This document shows, one piece after another, positions 60,201 to 64,000 of a stretch of 64,000 nucleotides of DNA. The notes beneath the pieces were generated by a model, which made no database searches, was not told where the DNA came from, and worked only from the letters and a program-made list of their open reading frames with translations. This DNA comes from UBA11524 sp963617205. GTDB taxonomy: Bacteria > Bacillota > Clostridia > Christensenellales > Aristaeellaceae. Within the stretch, counting starts at the first letter, position 1. Each line of letters starts with the position of its first letter. The position numbers and the translations under genes were made by a program. The stretch lies in contig CAVEOA010000001.1 in assembly GCA_963617205.1 (NCBI GenBank), forward strand, positions 1-64,000, read 5' to 3'.

Positions 60201-60889
60201 GTGTTTCCCTCCAATGCGTCTATTTTGTGCTGGTAATAAGTAAAGTCGGCAGTAATGGCGGCACGCAGCGCTTCAACATTACCTGACGCGGATTTCAGAC
60301 CGGACAGGCGATCTGTCATGACCTTCATTCGGAAGCGGCAGTACGCAATGAGCAGATCAGTGTTGTTCTGCTGCCAGAGCAGCTTTCCGTACTGAACGCT
60401 TTCATCCTGCCAGGGCGATTCCTGACCGGGTTCGGCACGCCAGAAGATGTAAAATCGCCCATCCGCGTAGCAAAGGCGTTCCTGCGTGATGTGGTAGCCG
60501 ATATCTTCAAACGTCTGCCGGACAAGCGGCTGTTCTGTATGCGCAGAAACGACCAGCACTGTGCCAGACAACTTCTCATGCCCGCGAAGGAGGATGCTGC
60601 GGATTGTTTCACCGCCCATGCCCATGATGGAAACACATCCGCACGGCTCACTGATTGCATCCAGTCCATCCGAAAGGCAGAGCTGTGCGCGAGCTTCCAA
60701 ATGATGGCGTTCAATGTTGTCGCGTGCGTGTGAAAGTGCCTTCGGGCTGATGTCGATCAGCAGCATCCGTTCACAGATGCGCTGATGAAGCAGATGGCAG
60801 GGGAGCAGCGCGTGATCCGTCCCGATGTCCGCGCCCAGCGCACAAGGCTCGTAGAGCGCTGCCGCGAGCAATAGTCGTTCGTCTAACAT
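60197..60889 (-). CDS. trmK: tRNA (adenine(22)-N1)-methyltransferase
   Basis: 230 residues starting MLDERLLLAAALYEPCALGADIGTDHALLPCHLL. The SAM-binding motif I is GADIGTDH. The family-specific VSIMGMGGETIRSIL motif follows, and SAHTEQPLVRQTFEDIGYHI completes the Rossmann methyltransferase fold. It methylates N1 of A22 in tRNA. The gene lies between rpoD and nif3, its normal place in Bacillota, and overlaps nif3. Confidence 0.94.
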   Translation of the reverse strand: MLDERLLLAAALYEPCALGADIGTDHALLPCHLLHQRICERMLLIDISPKALSHARDNIERHHLEARAQLCLSDGLDAISEPCGCVSIMGMGGETIRSILLRGHEKLSGTVLVVSAHTEQPLVRQTFEDIGYHITQERLCYADGRFYIFWRAEPGQESPWQDESVQYGKLLWQQNNTDLLIAYCRFRMKVMTDRLSGLKSASGNVEALRAAITADFTYYQHKIDALEGNT

Positions 60890-60907
60890 GCATCCTCCAA
60901 CAGAACG

Positions 60908-60937
60908 GGCTCTGCCGGAGTTGCCCGGACAGAGCCG
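60908..60937 (-). terminator. Hairpin after the second rpoD
   Basis: GGCTCTG plus CGG pairs with CCG plus CAGAGCC, with small bulges. T residues after it on the minus strand are few, so termination may be partial and trmK partly co-transcribed. Confidence 0.5.
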
Positions 60938-60946
60938 ATTTCATGC

Positions 60947-62047
60947 TTATTCGCTGTAATAATCTCGGAGCTTCTTTGCACGGGTGGGATGGCGTATTTT
61001 GCGCAAGGCCTTTGCTTCAATTTGCCGGATTCGCTCGCGCGTGACGTTGAATTCCTTGCCGACCTCCTCTAACGTGCGCTGCTGACCGTCATCGAGCCCG
61101 AAGCGGAGGCGGATCACCTTCTCCTCACGTGGCGTCAGCGTATGGAGCACCTCCTGCAGCTGTTCCTTCATCATGCTCATGGATGCAGCCTCAGCCGGTG
61201 CAGGCGCATTTTCATCCTCGATGAAGTCCCCCAAATGGCTGTCTTCTTCTTCACCGATTGGCGTTTCCAAGGAAACGGGCTCCTGTGCTATTTTGATAAT
61301 TTCGCGCACCTTTGCCTCGCTGATGCCCATCTCCTTTGCCACCTCTGCCGGCGTAGGGTCACGACCGAGCTCCTGCGCAAGCTGGCGGTTGACGCGGATT
61401 AGCTTGTTGATGGTCTCGACCATGTGGACAGGAATGCGGATGGTGCGCGCCTGATCGGCGATGGCACGGGTGATCGCCTGTCGGATCCACCACGTTGCAT
61501 AGGTAGAGAACTTGAAGCCCTTCTTGTAGTCGAATTTTTCAACAGCCTTAATCAATCCGAGATTGCCTTCCTGAATCAGATCAAGGAACTGCATGCCGCG
61601 CCCGACATAGCGCTTCGCAATCGAAACGACAAGGCGCAGGTTTGCCTCGCTGAGTTTTTGCTTGGCGATAGCCTGCTCTTCGGGCGTACCGTCGGCGAGC
61701 TGCTTGGCAAGTGCGATTTCTTCCTCAGTAGTCAGAAGCGGATATTTGCCGATTTCCTTCAGGTACATCCGGACAGGGTCATCGGCGCTGACACTTTCGG
61801 GCACAGACAGATCGCTGGTATCAACAGGCTCCTCCTCCTGCGCAGCGGAGGCAGGCATACCGTCCTCACTGATCACCTCAACGCCTTGAGCATCGAGATT
61901 ATCAAGCACCTTTTCGAGCTGATCCGGCTCAATGTACAAATCCATCAGACGGTCAATAACTTCCTTATAGGTGATGGTGCCCTTCTTTTTTCCGTATTCG
62001 TAAAGATCGTCGAGCCGTTTTTGGCGGTTGTCAGGAATTTGTGTCAA
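60947..62047 (-). CDS. rpoD: RNA polymerase sigma-70 factor RpoD, second copy
   Basis: 366 residues from TTG 62047, with AAAAGGAG upstream. All regions are present: 1.1-like N-terminus (GTITYKEVIDRLM), 1.2 (ADDPVRMYLKEIG), 2.1-2.4 (NLRLVVSIAKRYVGRGMQFLDLIQEGNLGL and TYATWWIRQAITRAIADQ), 3 and 4 with NVTRERIRQIEAKALRKIRHPT. It directs RNA polymerase to housekeeping promoters. It starts 32 bp after a closely related rpoD on the same strand. The DNA-recognition helices are nearly the same, so promoter choice is probably shared. The helix between regions 1.1 and 2 differs most between the copies. Confidence 0.96.
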   Translation of the reverse strand: MTQIPDNRQKRLDDLYEYGKKKGTITYKEVIDRLMDLYIEPDQLEKVLDNLDAQGVEVISEDGMPASAAQEEEPVDTSDLSVPESVSADDPVRMYLKEIGKYPLLTTEEEIALAKQLADGTPEEQAIAKQKLSEANLRLVVSIAKRYVGRGMQFLDLIQEGNLGLIKAVEKFDYKKGFKFSTYATWWIRQAITRAIADQARTIRIPVHMVETINKLIRVNRQLAQELGRDPTPAEVAKEMGISEAKVREIIKIAQEPVSLETPIGEEEDSHLGDFIEDENAPAPAEAASMSMMKEQLQEVLHTLTPREEKVIRLRFGLDDGQQRTLEEVGKEFNVTRERIRQIEAKALRKIRHPTRAKKLRDYYSE

Positions 62048-62079
62048 GTGGCATCCACTCCTTTTCAGGCTCCTGATGG

Positions 62080-63195
62080 TCAGTCCATATAGTCAACCAG
62101 ATTCTTCGACAGATTTGGACGCTTGATCTTTCGAAGTGCCTTCACCTCAATTTGACGAATTCTTTCGCGGGTCACGTTAAATGCCTTGCCGACCTCTTCC
62201 AGGGTGCGGGATTGCCCGTCATCGAGCCCATAGCGCATGCGGATCACCTGCTCCTCGCGCGGCGTCAGCATGTGGAGAACATCGGAGAGCGTCTCCTTCA
62301 TCATGCTTTCAGCAACCTGCTGTGAAGGCGGCGGCGTTTTGTCATCTTCGAGGAAGTCGCCGAGGTGGCTGTCCTCCTCCTCGCCAATCGGGGATTCCAG
62401 CGAAACAGGCTCCTGTGCGATTTTAATGATCTCCTGCACCTTGCTGACGCTGATGCCAAGCTCCTTGGCAACCTCCTCCGGATGCGGCTCACGGCCGAGC
62501 TTCTGCTGAAGCTGACGATTCACACGGACGATTCGGTTGATGGTTTCAACCATGTGAACAGGAATGCGGATGGTGCGCGCCTGATCGGCGATGGAGCGCG
62601 TAATGGCCTGCCGAATCCACCATGTGGCGTAGGTGGAGAACTTGAAACCCTTCGTGTAGTCGAACTTGTCAACGGCCTTGAGCAGCCCGAGGTTGCCTTC
62701 CTGAATCAGGTCGAGCAGGCTCATAGAGTTCTTGCTGCGTCCGACATATTTCTTTGCAATGGAAACGACAAGGCGGAGGTTTGCTTCGCTCAGCTTATGC
62801 TTGGCGGCATCGCGCACGGCAGGATCATCGCTTTCGAGCTGCATGGCGACTGCTTTTTCTTCTTCAGCCGTCAGCAGGGGAATCCTGCCGATTTCCTTCA
62901 GGTACATGCGAACCGGATCATCCGCAGAAACAACATCGGCCTCGCTGAAGTCGTCGTTCATTGACGTGCTCGGCATTTCGGCATCCTGCGCGTCTGCGTC
63001 CGGAATTTCACTGGCATCGACCACCGTGACGTTCATGCTTTCCAGGCGGTTCAGCACATTTTCCATCTGGTCGGCATCGATATAGATGTTCGATAGACGG
63101 TCTGTGACCTCCTGATAGGTGATGGTTCCCTTGCTCTTTGCATATTCATAGAGTTCGTCAAGCGCTGATGGACGATCGTTTTCTGAAAGTGTCAA
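62080..63195 (-). CDS. rpoD: RNA polymerase sigma-70 factor RpoD, first copy
   Basis: 371 residues from TTG 63195, eight bases after AAGGAG; upstream in-frame codons to 63279 have no site. It follows dnaG by 85 bp, the usual dnaG-rpoD order, so this is probably the ancestral primary sigma factor. Regions 1.2 (DDPVRMYLKEIGRIPLL), 2 (NLRLVVSIAKKYVGRSKNSMSLLDLIQEGNLGL) and 4.2 (NVTRERIRQIEVKALRKIKRPN) are complete. Compared with the second copy, it has a two-residue insertion in region 2 (SKNSMS against GMQ) and an acidic N-terminal stretch. Confidence 0.97.
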   Translation of the reverse strand: MTLSENDRPSALDELYEYAKSKGTITYQEVTDRLSNIYIDADQMENVLNRLESMNVTVVDASEIPDADAQDAEMPSTSMNDDFSEADVVSADDPVRMYLKEIGRIPLLTAEEEKAVAMQLESDDPAVRDAAKHKLSEANLRLVVSIAKKYVGRSKNSMSLLDLIQEGNLGLLKAVDKFDYTKGFKFSTYATWWIRQAITRSIADQARTIRIPVHMVETINRIVRVNRQLQQKLGREPHPEEVAKELGISVSKVQEIIKIAQEPVSLESPIGEEEDSHLGDFLEDDKTPPPSQQVAESMMKETLSDVLHMLTPREEQVIRMRYGLDDGQSRTLEEVGKAFNVTRERIRQIEVKALRKIKRPNLSKNLVDYMD

Positions 63196-63280
63196 ATGTC
63201 TCTCTCCTTCTTGCGAAACGGCCGGAGCAAAATCCGGTTTGTGACCAAACAAGTTTATCATCACGCCGCAACTCGGCAAA

Positions 63281-64000
63281 TTACTTTAAGCGGTTCATGA
63301 TAACAAGCAGCTCCTGCGCCTGCTTGAGCGCGCTGCTTTTTTCCTCGCCGGAAAGCGTCTTAATGCGGTTCATGATATCGTCATATTGCTTTTTTGCGCG
63401 TTTCCTGCGCATTTTTGTCAGGCAGTCCTGTGCCATCTGAATGACCTGATCTGTGCTTTCACTGCCTGTATCCATCAGCAGACGGCTGACGCGCGTCCGG
63501 ATGACTTCATCTGTCTGACTTTCCACAAGGGATGCGGCGGATACGCCTGATGAAAGCTGCTCGAACAGCTCATGAAGGAGTGGATCGCGGAAATCATCTG
63601 TGCGGACGATGCCGTCGGGCAGACGACCTGCGGCGGCGAGCGAAAGCAGCAGCTCCTCCGCACGGATGTCCTCGTCGGCAGTCTCCAGCGGCTGATTGAC
63701 TGCGGGAGAAGGGGGACGTGCAGAACGCGGTTGTGCAGGCATTGCAGCATCTATCGACTTGGCAGGAACCGTGCCGATCTGTGCCAGCAGCACCTCTTTG
63801 CTGAAGCCGGTTTGCACGGTCAACTCCTGCAAAGCATTTTCCATATCGACCGGCTCCAAGTGCCGGAGTATCTGAGCACATGCCTTGGCGTACGCTGTGC
63901 GCCCGTCCTGCGTGGAAAGGTCATGCTCTGCACGAAGTCGGCGCATCCTGTATTCATGCGGCTTGAGTGCGGGCAGATGATCGAAGCCGTCCTTGCCGCT
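63281..64000 (-). CDS. dnaG: DNA primase, C-terminal part
   Basis: The 3' 720 bp of dnaG; the gene continues past the right edge. The frame reads KDGFDHLPALKPHEYRMRRL, then helical DnaB-binding segments to the stop at 63281 (LKQAQELLVIMNRLK). The fragment begins in the Toprim-to-helicase-binding region. DnaG makes RNA primers for replication. The position directly before rpoD supports the identity. The catalytic zinc and Toprim domains are not visible. Confidence 0.9.
   Translation of the reverse strand, partial: SGKDGFDHLPALKPHEYRMRRLRAEHDLSTQDGRTAYAKACAQILRHLEPVDMENALQELTVQTGFSKEVLLAQIGTVPAKSIDAAMPAQPRSARPPSPAVNQPLETADEDIRAEELLLSLAAAGRLPDGIVRTDDFRDPLLHELFEQLSSGVSAASLVESQTDEVIRTRVSRLLMDTGSESTDQVIQMAQDCLTKMRRKRAKKQYDDIMNRIKTLSGEEKSSALKQAQELLVIMNRLK

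Overview
The window looks like a chromosomal segment of an uncultured, anaerobic, plant-fibre-degrading member of the Bacillota (class Clostridia, gut or rumen type). The support is AGGAGG ribosome binding sites with many TTG/GTG starts, sigma-70-type promoters with TGn extended -10 boxes, a T-box leader, a Gram-positive dnaG-rpoD-trmK-nif3 block, pyruvate formate-lyase, and LplABC-type sugar import. Genus and species cannot be named from sequence alone; base composition is moderately GC-rich, with more AT-rich accessory patches.

Layout. 1-251: two complete and one partial tRNA-Arg(ACG) gene in exact 99-bp tandem repeats. 0.3-16.7 kb: a pectin / rhamnogalacturonan-I utilisation locus. It has a membrane AraC-type regulator, a solute-binding protein, two permeases, an SGNH acetylesterase, two GH43 enzymes (one with an ankyrin N-terminus), a serine hydrolase, a MATE exporter, a GH105 unsaturated rhamnogalacturonyl hydrolase and a GH28 enzyme. 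None of the enzymes has a signal peptide, so oligosaccharides are probably imported and then cut inside the cell. 16.8-19.1 kb: pyruvate kinase coupled to a lone barstar-like gene and a small zinc-ribbon gene. 19.2-24.9 kb: uxaA, uxaB, a LacI-type regulator and uxaC, which take galacturonate to 2-keto-3-deoxygluconate. 25-34 kb: housekeeping genes (M18 aminopeptidase, deoxyinosine glycosylase, yhbY, obg, DUF711 and ACT proteins, tig-clpP-clpX). 34-37 kb: pflA and pflB. 37.5-44.5 kb: a minus-strand cell-envelope and redox group (DUF6062, RluA, DUF3298, a thioredoxin-reductase-like flavoprotein, a zinc-ribbon membrane protein, LCP, TrxA, RseC). 44.6-50.05 kb: a T-box-controlled aspS::gatC fusion with gatA and gatB. 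50.05-58.6 kb: an accessory zone with a 345-bp inverted-repeat element, a TetR-oleate hydratase module, a glycosyltransferase plus manC, an alpha-L-rhamnosidase and decayed GH2/IS remnants. 58.7-64 kb: zinc-ribbon protein, nif3, trmK, two tandem rpoD paralogues and the 3' part of dnaG.

How the parts work together: the ABC importer brings in acetylated, branched RG-I oligosaccharides. SGNH, GH43, GH105, GH28 and, further away, GH78 break them into galacturonate, rhamnose and arabinose/galactose. UxaC, UxaB and UxaA feed galacturonate toward KDG and pyruvate, and pyruvate kinase and PFL continue to formate and acetyl-CoA. The KDG kinase, KDPG aldolase, rhamnose genes and importer ATPase are not in the window.

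Most unusual items: the AspRS-GatC fusion under an apparent asparagine-specific T-box; the ankyrin-GH43 fusion; a thioredoxin-reductase-like protein that keeps CGTC but has lost the NADPH motif; the two adjacent rpoD genes; the barstar coupled to pyk; the 345-bp MITE-like element behind gatB; and structured leaders before pflB and the glycosyltransferase gene.
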